17,548 nt of DNA. Source: JAVBMB01 sp031552995 (GTDB lineage: Bacteria > Bacillota > Clostridia > Oscillospirales > Butyricicoccaceae). The DNA lies in assembly GCA_031552995.1 (NCBI GenBank), contig JAVBMB010000117.1:1-17548 (forward strand), given 5' to 3'. Of this stretch, positions 7,108 through 14,032 are shown piece by piece. Each line of letters starts with the position of its first letter. The first letter of the stretch is position 1. A program made the translations under genes and the position numbers. The notes under the pieces were generated by a model that saw nothing but the letters and a program-made list of their open reading frames with translations, made no database searches and was not told the DNA's origin.

Positions 7108-8007
7108 ATGCGCATTATATATGAAAGGTATCCAGACCTGACGACAAAGCAGCAGTCGGTAGTCGATTATCTGTTGGCCCACCCTGACGACGCATGTTAT
7201 GTCTCGCTTAAGGAGCTCAGCCGGCGCACCGGCGTGTCGGAGGTCTCGGTTCTGCGCACATGCGCCGCGCTGGGTTTTGACGGCTATGTGCGGCTTAAGG
7301 AGGCGTTTCGGCGCTATACGCCGCAGATAGTGCGCGGCATGCCGGCGCCGTGGAAGGCGCTTGACGATATTGACCATCCCAACAGCGCAAAAATCAGTAT
7401 GCTGCAAAATATACGCGATGAGGAAATCGCCAAGCTCGCCAAGCTGTCGGTGTCCGTCGACCCCGAGTATATTTTTGCAGAGGCGCGTGATTTGCTTGCC
7501 GCAGAAGAGGTCGTTATATTTGCGCACGATGTAACAAAGGTGTTTGCCGATTATTTCTTTCACCGCCTGACGTTCTTGCATATAAAGGCTTCGTCTGTTA
7601 TGCTGGGAGAAAACAGCACGGTCCAGTCTATCCTTGGCCGCATGAAGCACAACGACCACGCAATCGTATTTTCGTTTCCGCCGTACTTCCTGCCGACGAT
7701 GAACACCGCGAAATACGCGCAGCGCCACGGCGTCAATGTTACTGTCATCACCGACAGCGCGGACTCCCCTGCTATAGTCGACGGCAGCAGAGTGTTTTTG
7801 TGCGACACAAGTACGAGATTTTTCTATAATTCCTACACACCTATACCGATGCTCATCAACATGATCGCTTCATGCGCCGCAATGGAGATGGGCGAAAAAT
7901 ATGACAGTGTGCTTGCCGAAGAGCAGGTTGTTGCCGGGTTCATGCTGGACGGCCGACCGATTGGCGAGCATGCAAAACACGAAAAACGGGAGGGCAAAAA
8001 TGATTAA
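7108..8007 (+). CDS. RpiR-family transcriptional regulator (HTH plus SIS domain)
   Basis: A 299-residue protein from the ATG at 7108. The N-terminal HTH_6 domain (about 1-77) has the family pattern YPDLTTKQQSVVDYLLAHPDD, then SLKELSRRTGVSEVSVLRTCAALGFDGYVRLKEAF. A C-terminal SIS domain (about 120-250) contains VVIFAHDVTKVFADYF and HAIVFSFPPYF. SIS domains normally bind sugar phosphates; no ligand can be read here. The start is uncertain. The frame opens with a GTG at 7090 (six residues longer), but the nearest ribosome-like AAGGAG is one base from it. A TTG at 7099 has better spacing from that site. The ATG fits the usual family N-terminus and has GGAGGG one base upstream. The gene overlaps iadA by 8 bases, which ties the regulator to beta-aspartyl dipeptide breakdown. 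Confidence 0.9.
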   Translation: MRIIYERYPDLTTKQQSVVDYLLAHPDDACYVSLKELSRRTGVSEVSVLRTCAALGFDGYVRLKEAFRRYTPQIVRGMPAPWKALDDIDHPNSAKISMLQNIRDEEIAKLAKLSVSVDPEYIFAEARDLLAAEEVVIFAHDVTKVFADYFFHRLTFLHIKASSVMLGENSTVQSILGRMKHNDHAIVFSFPPYFLPTMNTAKYAQRHGVNVTVITDSADSPAIVDGSRVFLCDTSTRFFYNSYTPIPMLINMIASCAAMEMGEKYDSVLAEEQVVAGFMLDGRPIGEHAKHEKREGKND

Positions 8008-9154
8008 ACTTCTTAAAAACGCCGATCTGTACACTCCTTCGCACGTCGGCAAGCGTGATATCCTGATAGCCGGGGAGAAAATAATGGCAATTGAGCCGGT
8101 TATCGAGGGATATGACAAGCTGAAGGGCGTTGAGGTGTTTGACCTTGGCATGGCGCGGGTTGTGCCCGGCCTTGTCGACCTGCATGTGCATGTAACCGGC
8201 GGCGGAGGAGAACAGGGCCCTGCGTCGCGCGTACCCGAAATAAAGCTGACAGACCTGACGCTTAACGGCGTTACGACAGTTCTCGGGTTGCTTGGCACCG
8301 ACGGCATAACCCGCAGCGTCGAAAACCTTGTGGCCAAAGCGCGCGCGCTGACCGAAGAGGGTATAACCTGTTACTGTCTTACCGGCTCGTATACATATCC
8401 GTCCGTCACGGCAGCGGGTGGCGTGGCGCGGGATATATGCCTGATTGATCCTGTTGTCGGCGTCAAGGTGGCGATGGCCGACCACCGCAGCTCCGGAATC
8501 ACCGGGCAGGAGCTTATCCGTCTGGGCAGCGAGGCGCGCATGGGCGGGCTGATGGCGGCCAAGGCGGGGCTTGTCGTCATCCATATGGGCACGAGCAAAG
8601 ATTATATGAATAAGCTGCTTTACGTCATGGATAACTCCGACGTGCCGGCCAAAACATATCTGCCGACGCACTGCGAGCGCAGCCACGAGCTGATAGCGCA
8701 GGCGATGGAGTTTGTCAAACGCGGCGGCACGGTTGATTTTACAATGGGCGAGGAGGGCGATACAGGCGGCGCCGCCAAAATACTGTACAACGCAGTCGAA
8801 GGAGGGGCCGACCCCAGCCGCCTGACGCTCAGCAGCGATGCGTGCGGCAGCCTGCCCAGATTCGATGAAAACGGCGAGTGCATCGGCCTGACATACGAGA
8901 CGCCGGCCGGCCTGCTTGCAGAAATACGCAACCTGGTAAAGATGGGCATGCCGCTTGAGACCGCGATGTTGTTCCTGACGAAAAACCCGGCGCGCGTGCT
9001 GGGTAAGGCGGGAGTCAAAGGAGAGCTGACAGTCGGCGCCGACGCCGACATCCTGGTGTTCGACGACACTCTCGCCGTCAAAACGCTGTTCGCCCGCGGC
9101 GCGCTGGCCGTGCGGGACGGCAAGGCCGTAATGAAAGGCCGCTTCGAGATATAA
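8000..9154 (+). CDS. iadA: Isoaspartyl (beta-aspartyl) dipeptidase
   Basis: A 384-residue amidohydrolase that cleaves beta-Asp-X dipeptides to aspartate and amino acid X. It aligns along its length with E. coli IadA as I remember it. The binuclear metal site is intact: His62 and His64 (HVH), Lys156 (to be carboxylated), His195, His224 and Asp280. The substrate residues Glu71 (GGGGEQGP), Tyr131, Arg163 and Arg227 are also in place, at offsets of five or six from the E. coli numbers. It has no signal peptide, so it is cytoplasmic. The ATG at 8000 has GGGAGG 5 bases upstream, inside the end of the regulator gene. The frame extends further upstream, but that part only overlaps the regulator. It is very likely co-transcribed with the regulator. 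This enzyme is the natural second step after a cyanophycinase. Confidence 0.96.
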   Translation: MIKLLKNADLYTPSHVGKRDILIAGEKIMAIEPVIEGYDKLKGVEVFDLGMARVVPGLVDLHVHVTGGGGEQGPASRVPEIKLTDLTLNGVTTVLGLLGTDGITRSVENLVAKARALTEEGITCYCLTGSYTYPSVTAAGGVARDICLIDPVVGVKVAMADHRSSGITGQELIRLGSEARMGGLMAAKAGLVVIHMGTSKDYMNKLLYVMDNSDVPAKTYLPTHCERSHELIAQAMEFVKRGGTVDFTMGEEGDTGGAAKILYNAVEGGADPSRLTLSSDACGSLPRFDENGECIGLTYETPAGLLAEIRNLVKMGMPLETAMLFLTKNPARVLGKAGVKGELTVGADADILVFDDTLAVKTLFARGALAVRDGKAVMKGRFEI

Positions 9155-9186
9155 ACCTGCAAACATAATAAGCGCAGCATATCAAA

Positions 9187-9212
9187 AGAGGGTGCCTTTA
9201 GGGGCATCCTCT
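9187..9212. repeat. Hairpin copy 1 of a duplicated element
   Basis: AGAGGGTGCC (9187-9196) pairs with GGCATCCTCT (9203-9212) around a six-base loop, with one G-T pair. It matches the hairpin at 9385-9410 in almost every base, including most of the loop. No T-tract follows on the plus strand, but four A's precede it, so it could be a weak terminator on the minus strand. Confidence 0.7.
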
Positions 9213-9343
9213 TAGGCTGTCAAAGAAAGGTGTTCAGGTTTTTTGCATGAAAAGTAACGTGATTAAAAAGTTCCTAAAACCCCTGCTTATAATCAAAAAT
9301 TCCGGGAATTCATTACCCGAAAATTTTTATCAAAATTTAAAAT

Positions 9344-9379
9344 TGCCCGAAAACCCTCAATGGAGTGGGTTTTCAGGCA
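9344..9379. repeat. Long hairpin between the duplicated pair
   Basis: TGCCCGAAAACCC (9344-9356) pairs with GGGTTTTCAGGCA (9367-9379) over 13 positions with one mismatch and a ten-base loop. It stands five bases before the terminator hairpin. Its role is unknown. It may be a second stem of the transcript end or the core of a small inserted element. Confidence 0.6.
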
Positions 9380-9384
9380 AGCTG

Positions 9385-9414
9385 AGAGGATGCCTTTAGT
9401 GGCATCCTCTTTTT
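9385..9414 (+). terminator. Rho-independent terminator after the regulator-iadA operon
   Basis: A perfect 10-base stem AGAGGATGCC / GGCATCCTCT (9385-9394 / 9401-9410) with loop TTTAGT is followed directly by a T-tract (9410-9414). It lies 230 bases after the iadA stop and is the first strong plus-strand terminator there. Confidence 0.82.
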
Positions 9415-9544
9415 GTTCACACCGGCGGCAGCGCCTGACAAAGGTATGCTTGCCGTCTTTTTCGGCGCGCATGATATGGCGCACGCCGGATAATAATAGC
9501 GCTAAACGTCGCTTTATAATATAATTATTTTACCGGAGGCGCGG

Positions 9545-9583
9545 CTGCCGGCTTCGGGCAACGCCCAGGCCGGCAGGTTTTTT
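9545..9583 (+). terminator. GC-rich intrinsic terminator just ahead of the hydrolase promoter
   Basis: CTGCCGGC (9545-9552) pairs with GCCGGCAG (9569-9576), with an inner stem GGGC/GCCC (9556-9559 / 9563-9566), then G and six T's. An AT-rich TATAAT (9515-9520) lies just upstream, so it might end a very short leader or small RNA. A stop for read-through from the left is simpler. Confidence 0.78.
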
Positions 9584-9585
9584 CG

Positions 9586-9614
9586 TTGACATATCGACCC
9601 GCGTAATTCATAAT
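9586..9614 (+). promoter_or_regulatory. Sigma-70 promoter for the hydrolase-acyltransferase operon
   Basis: A perfect -35 box TTGACA (9586-9591) is followed after 17 bases by CATAAT (9609-9614), five of six to consensus. The predicted transcript starts near 9621, about 35 bases before the first gene, directly after the terminator. Confidence 0.75.
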
Positions 9615-9655
9615 AATTATATCAAAAACGGTTTTACAACGAAGGGAGCATCGTA

Positions 9656-10549
9656 TTGCAAAGTATGTTTTCCCGCTGGATGGGCCAGCAAATCAAAGTA
9701 GCCAAGCGTCTGATGTCTCAGATGGACGTTACGATAAGCCGCGCCGCACAGGATAAAATAGGAAGCCTTTACGCCCGCGTGATATCAAGCGCGGTGGAAT
9801 ATACGCCGGCTGAGGGCTGGTGCGAGGATGTGGCAGCATGGGCCGTGCCCAAGGATAACTGCGGCGAGGGAGCGGTGCTGTATCTGCACGGCGGCGGATA
9901 TGTCGCCGGCTCGCTTAGCTATTCCAAGTTGTTCGGCGGCGCTCTGGCGTATGTCGGCCGAAAAAAAGTGTTCTGCCTCGGGTATTCGCTGGCGCCGGAA
10001 TATCCCTATCCCGCCGCGCTGAATGATGCGCTGCGCGCGTATGAGTATCTGCTTGAGCGCTTCCCTGCCGAGCGAATCGCTCTTGTCGGCGAATCCGCCG
10101 GCGGAGGGCTGATTTTATGCCTGACGCATCTGCTTAAGCAGCGCGGGATAGCGCTGCCGCGTTGCGTCGTGCCGATTTCTCCGTGGAGTGATTTGACGAT
10201 GTCGGGCAAATCGTATGTATATAATAAAGACTGCGATGTCAACCTAACAATAGAGCATCTGCAATACTTCGTCACATGCTACGGTCCGCTAAACCTGAGA
10301 GATGAGCTTGTCTCCCCCGCGTTTGGGGACTTTGGTGATTTTCCGCCGGCGCTGATGTTTGCCAGCGGCGACGAGATATTGCTTGACGACGCGCGTATGG
10401 TGCACCGTAAATATCTGGCCGCGGGGCGTGAATGCAGGCTGATTATCGCCTCGGGCATGTGGCACGCGTATCCGCTTTATCCCGTGCCGGAGGGAGAACG
10501 GGCAAAGCTGATGATCGGAGAGTTTATAAAAAAACACATAGGTGAGTGA
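9656..10549 (+). CDS. Alpha/beta hydrolase, hormone-sensitive-lipase (HSL) type esterase
   Basis: A 297-residue alpha/beta hydrolase of the HSL/acetyl-esterase type. The oxyanion motif HGGG is at residues 78-81 and the nucleophile elbow GESAG at 145-149 (Ser147). The probable catalytic Asp lies in the SGDEILLDD region near 239, and His270 is in GMWHAYP. No signal peptide, so cytoplasmic. The start is a TTG at 9656, with AAGGGAG 7 bases upstream; the next ATG (9665) is too far from that site. It heads a four-gene plus-strand operon and is followed closely by the acyltransferase gene. Substrate unknown: a small acyl ester is likely, perhaps the product of the next enzyme. Confidence 0.92.
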   Translation: MQSMFSRWMGQQIKVAKRLMSQMDVTISRAAQDKIGSLYARVISSAVEYTPAEGWCEDVAAWAVPKDNCGEGAVLYLHGGGYVAGSLSYSKLFGGALAYVGRKKVFCLGYSLAPEYPYPAALNDALRAYEYLLERFPAERIALVGESAGGGLILCLTHLLKQRGIALPRCVVPISPWSDLTMSGKSYVYNKDCDVNLTIEHLQYFVTCYGPLNLRDELVSPAFGDFGDFPPALMFASGDEILLDDARMVHRKYLAAGRECRLIIASGMWHAYPLYPVPEGERAKLMIGEFIKKHIGE

Positions 10550-10568
10550 GTTTGGAGGCGGCGTACAG

Positions 10569-11876
10569 GTGAGTGCCAACGAAACGGCCCCGACCCGCCC
10601 GGCGGGCGGGCGGAAATGGATGAAACTTGACAACGCGGCCAACATATACCCTGCGGCGATGTCACGCGCGTGGATGGCGATATTCCGCGTCAGCGCCACG
10701 CTTCGCGAGCCAATTGAGCCGCAGTTGTTACAGCGAGCCGTCGATGAGACGCTGCCGCGCTTCCCGACGCTGTCCCAACGACTCAGCCGCGGCCTGTTCT
10801 GGCATTATTTCGAACCGATAGACACCGCGCTGAGCATCCAGCCCGATGTCGGCAACCCATGCGTCCGCATGGATTTGCGGCAGAACAACGGGTACATGCT
10901 GCGCGTGAGGTACCACGAGTGCCGCATAGCGGTCGAGTTCTTCCACGCGCTGACCGACGGCTTCGGCGGAACAACATTTTTGTGCACGCTCGTGTCGAGA
11001 TATCTGAAGCTAAAATACGGCGACGACATCCCGGTCGGCGGCTATGTACTCGATTGCTTTGAGCCGCCGAAGAAATCGGAATCGGCCGACAGCTTTTCCA
11101 AGTTCGCCAGGGGCATGGCGCGCAGCCGCAAAGAGCTGCCGGCCTATGTCATCCCGGGCACTGATGTCGAGCATTTTCTGCACGTGACAACCGGAATCAT
11201 CGATACAAGCGAGGCGCTTGCACTGTCTAAAAAATACAGCTGCACGCTGACCGAGCTGCTTGCATCGACGCTGATACTCGCCATCGACGACATACAGCTG
11301 CACAGCCACCCGAACAGACGGCGGCACAAGGCGATAAAAATCAGTGTGCCGATAAACCTGCGCGCTTACTATAAAACAGACACGCTGCGCAATTTTTCAT
11401 CGTTCATAAACCCCGGGATAGAGCCGAAATACGGGCAGTACAGCCTTGAGGAGACTATAAAGCAGGTGCGAGGCTTTATGACAAGAGAGACGGACGAGAA
11501 GCTCATCAACGCGCGCTTTACGGCAAATGTTCAGGCCGAGCGCAATCGTCTGCTGCGCGTAATGCCGCTTTTTATCAAAAAACAGGCCATGAGAGCATCG
11601 TTTTATATCAATGGGGACAGGCAGTCGTCCAGCACGCTGACGAATCTGGGCAATATCAGCCTCCCCGGCGGAATGCTGGAGCGTATCGACCGCATGGATT
11701 TGATGCTGGGGCCGCTGAAATACAACCGGGTCGCCTGTGCGGTGCTTAGCTGCAACGGCAAGCTTGTTATAAACTTCTCGCGCAAGATTATGGAATCAAG
11801 CGTCGAGAAGAACTTCTTCACACGGCTTGTAAAGCTTGGCCTGCACGTCAAAATCGAAAGCAACCAGAGGTGGTAG
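10569..11876 (+). CDS. Condensation-fold acyltransferase ('alcohol acetyltransferase'-like)
   Basis: A 435-residue protein resembling the alcohol acetyltransferase/condensation superfamily of CoA-dependent acyltransferases. The active-site motif HxxxDG appears as FFHALTDGFGG with His126, Asp130 and Gly131. The N-terminal KWMKLDNAANIYPAAMSRAWMAIFRVSATL and the RGLFWHYFE segment are typical of bacterial members. I chose the GTG at 10569 because GGAGG lies 10 bases before it (10554-10558). An in-frame GTG at 10542 overlaps the esterase stop but has no ribosome site. It should transfer an acyl group to an alcohol or lipid-like acceptor; neither is known. The next gene begins one base after its stop, so the two are translationally coupled. 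Confidence 0.86.
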   Translation: MSANETAPTRPAGGRKWMKLDNAANIYPAAMSRAWMAIFRVSATLREPIEPQLLQRAVDETLPRFPTLSQRLSRGLFWHYFEPIDTALSIQPDVGNPCVRMDLRQNNGYMLRVRYHECRIAVEFFHALTDGFGGTTFLCTLVSRYLKLKYGDDIPVGGYVLDCFEPPKKSESADSFSKFARGMARSRKELPAYVIPGTDVEHFLHVTTGIIDTSEALALSKKYSCTLTELLASTLILAIDDIQLHSHPNRRRHKAIKISVPINLRAYYKTDTLRNFSSFINPGIEPKYGQYSLEETIKQVRGFMTRETDEKLINARFTANVQAERNRLLRVMPLFIKKQAMRASFYINGDRQSSSTLTNLGNISLPGGMLERIDRMDLMLGPLKYNRVACAVLSCNGKLVINFSRKIMESSVEKNFFTRLVKLGLHVKIESNQRW

Positions 11877-11877
11877 C

Positions 11878-12588
11878 ATGTCTTACTGCGTGAACTGCGG
11901 CGTCGAGCTGGCGCCGTCTGAGCCTCGCTGCCCGCTGTGCGGCGTCGAGGTCGTCAACCCCGCCGACCCGTGGAAGGAGCCGCGCTCGCGGCCGTACCCC
12001 GCCTATGTTGAGACTGTGCTGACCCGGGTGGACAAACGGTATTTCAGCCTTGTGGCGGCGCTGATAGCCACGATTCCCGTTGTGCTGTGCATCATAATAG
12101 ACTTGCTTTCAAGCGGTGAAATAGTTTGGTCGGGCTATGTGGCCGGTTCGATAGGGACGCTGATGACATTCGTCCTTGTCCCGATGGCTGTGGGCAAGCA
12201 GAGACCGTTTTTGTATCTGACGCTCGATGTGCTTGCGGTACTTGGGCTGCTGCTTTATATCGACCTTGCGTCGGGAGGCTTCGACTGGTTTCCTCTGCTC
12301 GGCGTGCCGATAACGCTGTACGGAGGCGTGCTTGTCGGCGTCATACTGCTGTACTTTCGCGGAAGGAAAAGAAGCGGCATCCTCAACGCGCTGGCCGTGC
12401 TTGTCATCGGCATCGGCGTCTATGTCATCGCAGTCGAGATATGCATCCGCGTCTACAGAGGATACTCGCCTGTGCCGCACTGGTCTCTTTACGCCTTTGT
12501 GCCGTGCCTGCTTACCGGCGTGGCATTTATCGTGCTGAACCGCCGCAAAAAGTGGAAGGAAAGTGTCCGCAAGCGCCTGTTTTTCTAG
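11878..12588 (+). CDS. Zinc-ribbon membrane protein (DUF6320-like)
   Basis: A 236-residue protein that starts with a short zinc ribbon: CVNC and CPLC give Cys4, Cys7, Cys18 and Cys21. About six hydrophobic segments follow, beginning near residue 55 (YFSLVAALIATIPVVLCIII) and ending with LYAFVPCLLTGVAFIVLN before a basic tail. The ATG at 11878 lies one base after the acyltransferase stop, with GAGGTGG 5 bases upstream. Proteins of this type are, from memory, often next to condensation-fold acyltransferases in Clostridia. Function unknown; it may hold the acyltransferase at the membrane or move its product. Confidence 0.85.
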   Translation: MSYCVNCGVELAPSEPRCPLCGVEVVNPADPWKEPRSRPYPAYVETVLTRVDKRYFSLVAALIATIPVVLCIIIDLLSSGEIVWSGYVAGSIGTLMTFVLVPMAVGKQRPFLYLTLDVLAVLGLLLYIDLASGGFDWFPLLGVPITLYGGVLVGVILLYFRGRKRSGILNALAVLVIGIGVYVIAVEICIRVYRGYSPVPHWSLYAFVPCLLTGVAFIVLNRRKKWKESVRKRLFF

Positions 12589-12629
12589 GGCGGCGCGCGG
12601 ATATATAACAGACAAACGGAGGGACTGCT

Positions 12630-13166
12630 ATGCTGAGTGAGATACTTTCGCGGGTCAGCGTTAGGAATTATCTGCCGACAGATGTGCCGGACGGGCATAT
12701 AGAAAAGCTGATTGAGAGCGCTCGCCTTGCGCCGTCTGGCAGCAATACCCAGCCGTGGCATTTTATCATCGTGCGCTCGCAGAAAACGCGCCGCAGATTG
12801 GCGGAGGTGAACGGCAACCAGATGTGGATGACAAGCGCGCCGGTGCATATCGCCTGCGTTGCCGACATACGCTGCCGTGTGAAAACCGGTGATATAACGC
12901 TGGATGAAAACAGCGGCAGCCTCGAGCTGAAGCGAATTATCCGCGATACGGCGATTGCGGCCGAGCACATTGTGCTTCAGGCCGAGCATCTTGGCCTTGG
13001 CACATGCTGGACTGCGAACTTTGTGCAGAGCGACGTGCGCCCCGTGCTGAATGTGCCGGAGGACAAATATGTTGTGTGCGTGCTGACGGTGGGCTACCCC
13101 GCCGAAAAAAAGCGCCCGCCGGAAAAGCGTGAGACGGCATCGATGCTGCATTACGAGCAGTGGTAG
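12630..13166 (+). CDS. Small nitroreductase-family FMN oxidoreductase
   Basis: A 178-residue nitroreductase-fold protein. The phosphate/FMN-binding start RVSVRNYLP and the flavin segment APSGSNTQPWHFIIV are clear, as is the later AAEHIVLQAEHLGLGTCWTANF that lines the flavin. These enzymes are FMN-bound dimers that use NAD(P)H to reduce nitro groups, quinones or other acceptors. The natural substrate cannot be read. GGAGGG lies 6 bases before the ATG. It follows the zinc-ribbon gene by 41 bases with no terminator between, so it is probably the last gene of the same operon. Confidence 0.9.
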   Translation: MLSEILSRVSVRNYLPTDVPDGHIEKLIESARLAPSGSNTQPWHFIIVRSQKTRRRLAEVNGNQMWMTSAPVHIACVADIRCRVKTGDITLDENSGSLELKRIIRDTAIAAEHIVLQAEHLGLGTCWTANFVQSDVRPVLNVPEDKYVVCVLTVGYPAEKKRPPEKRETASMLHYEQW

Positions 13167-13262
13167 CAAGGCCGCCGGGGCGGATAAAACGGCCGAGGTA
13201 TGGCCGGCACTAAACAGCGGATTTTGCAGGGTAACCAGGTTTGGCGCGTGTTTGTGTGCCGT

Positions 13263-13291
13263 TTTAATTTTATACTTATAGTGAAGATAAT
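13263..13291 (+). promoter_or_regulatory. Weak candidate promoter for the AT-rich gene
   Basis: TTTAAT (13263-13268) and GATAAT (13286-13291) are 17 bases apart in the AT-rich leader before the next gene. The -35 match is poor (three of six). Confidence 0.3.
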
Positions 13292-13315
13292 TTATATTTT
13301 GGACAGGAGGTCAGT

Positions 13316-13885
13316 ATGGACTTTTATCATGGAACAACAAGAAAGAACCTAAAAGAATTAATTCCGTTTGCATCAGAGCATTCAAATCTAAAAGAGGCTT
13401 GTGTTTATCTGTCTACCAGTAGACAAGTTGCTTTATTTTACATATGGGATTCTGAAAAACTACCAATTAGAACGCCAATGATGGACATTAGGGAGAATAT
13501 GGTTGTATTTCAGGAAATGTTTAGCGGAGCTTTGGAATTATTCTACAAGGGATTAAGTGGTTACATTTATCATTGCGTAGGTGACTACGAGATGAGCGAA
13601 AGCCATGGTGTCAAGACCTGCGCAATCTCAAGAAGCCCTGTACTTGTTCAGGATTTTGAACAAATTGATGATGTTTATAAGGAAATCAGCAAATATCAAG
13701 AACAGGGTATGTTCAAATATGAAAAATACGAAGAATTACCTCAGTATCGTCATGATATTATACGTGGACATGTTATCCGTGAAATAAAAAGAGACAATAT
13801 ACTAAATAATATCAACCATCCTCATTTTCTTTTGTTTCAAGAAAAATATCCGCAATACTGGAGAGAAGCCGAAGTTCTTAGTTAA
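13316..13885 (+). CDS. Unidentified 189-residue protein, AT-rich, possible ADP-ribosyltransferase-like fold
   Basis: The start is secure: ACAGGAGG lies 5 bases before the ATG at 13316. I cannot assign a family with confidence. The opening DFYHGTT and, 28 residues later, VYLSTSRQVALFYIWD recall the HGT...Y/S strand arrangement of some ADP-ribosyltransferase or KptA-like folds, but the later catalytic Glu cannot be placed. There is no signal peptide or membrane segment; it should be cytoplasmic. The coding region is clearly richer in A+T than the operons on both sides and uses AGA and AAA freely, which suggests acquisition by transfer. It stands alone between the nitroreductase and a bidirectional terminator. 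No partner antitoxin-like frame is visible beside it. Confidence 0.8.
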   Translation: MDFYHGTTRKNLKELIPFASEHSNLKEACVYLSTSRQVALFYIWDSEKLPIRTPMMDIRENMVVFQEMFSGALELFYKGLSGYIYHCVGDYEMSESHGVKTCAISRSPVLVQDFEQIDDVYKEISKYQEQGMFKYEKYEELPQYRHDIIRGHVIREIKRDNILNNINHPHFLLFQEKYPQYWREAEVLS

Positions 13886-13952
13886 AATGGATTATTGTAA
13901 CCCAACAGTATAAGCATTTTCCGTAACACGTTCCATGCGCGCCAATACACAA

Positions 13953-13990
13953 AAAACCTGCAAGCGTCACTACGCTTGCAGGTTTTGTTT
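13953..13990. terminator. Bidirectional terminator between convergent genes
   Basis: A perfect 14-base stem (13953-13966 / 13973-13986; AAAACCTGCAAGCG against CGCTTGCAGGTTTT) with loop TCACTA is flanked by A's on the left and T's on the right, so it can stop transcripts from both sides. It lies between the unidentified plus-strand gene and the minus-strand NUDIX gene. Confidence 0.9.
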
Positions 13991-14032
13991 TCCGAAGGTC
14001 CCCGGCCAGTTGCAGAAAATGCCTGTAGGTGT

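Larger units (their letters stand above)
9155..9655. other. Gene-free stretch with hairpins, a terminator and a promoter
   Basis: About 500 bases with no credible gene. The left part (about 9187-9414) is AT-rich and bracketed by two near-identical hairpins. The right part holds a GC-rich intrinsic terminator (9545-9583) followed at once by a sigma-70 promoter for the next operon. A 63-codon minus-strand frame at 9293-9484 runs across the hairpins and is not a convincing gene. A 17-codon frame at 9471 (MIWRTPDNNS...) has no ribosome site. Confidence 0.8.

Noticed and set aside
6793..7728. Long open frame continuing upstream of the oppA start (minus strand)
   Set aside because: It has no signal peptide or family similarity and overlaps the RpiR gene and the promoter region. 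The ATG at 6792 has a ribosome site and is followed by a lipoprotein signal.
7940..9166. Minus-strand open frame of 408 codons opposite iadA
   Set aside because: iadA on the plus strand has all catalytic residues; this frame is a shadow of it.
9293..9484. 63-codon minus-strand frame in the hairpin region
   Set aside because: It reads through two hairpins, lacks a ribosome site and has no recognisable sequence.
10542..10568. Earlier GTG start for the acyltransferase
   Set aside because: No ribosome site precedes it, whereas GGAGG stands before the GTG at 10569; the extra residues look unlike the family.
13167..13240. Possible terminator after the nitroreductase (GGCCG...CGGCC)
   Set aside because: The stem is only five bases with a long loop and no T-tract follows.
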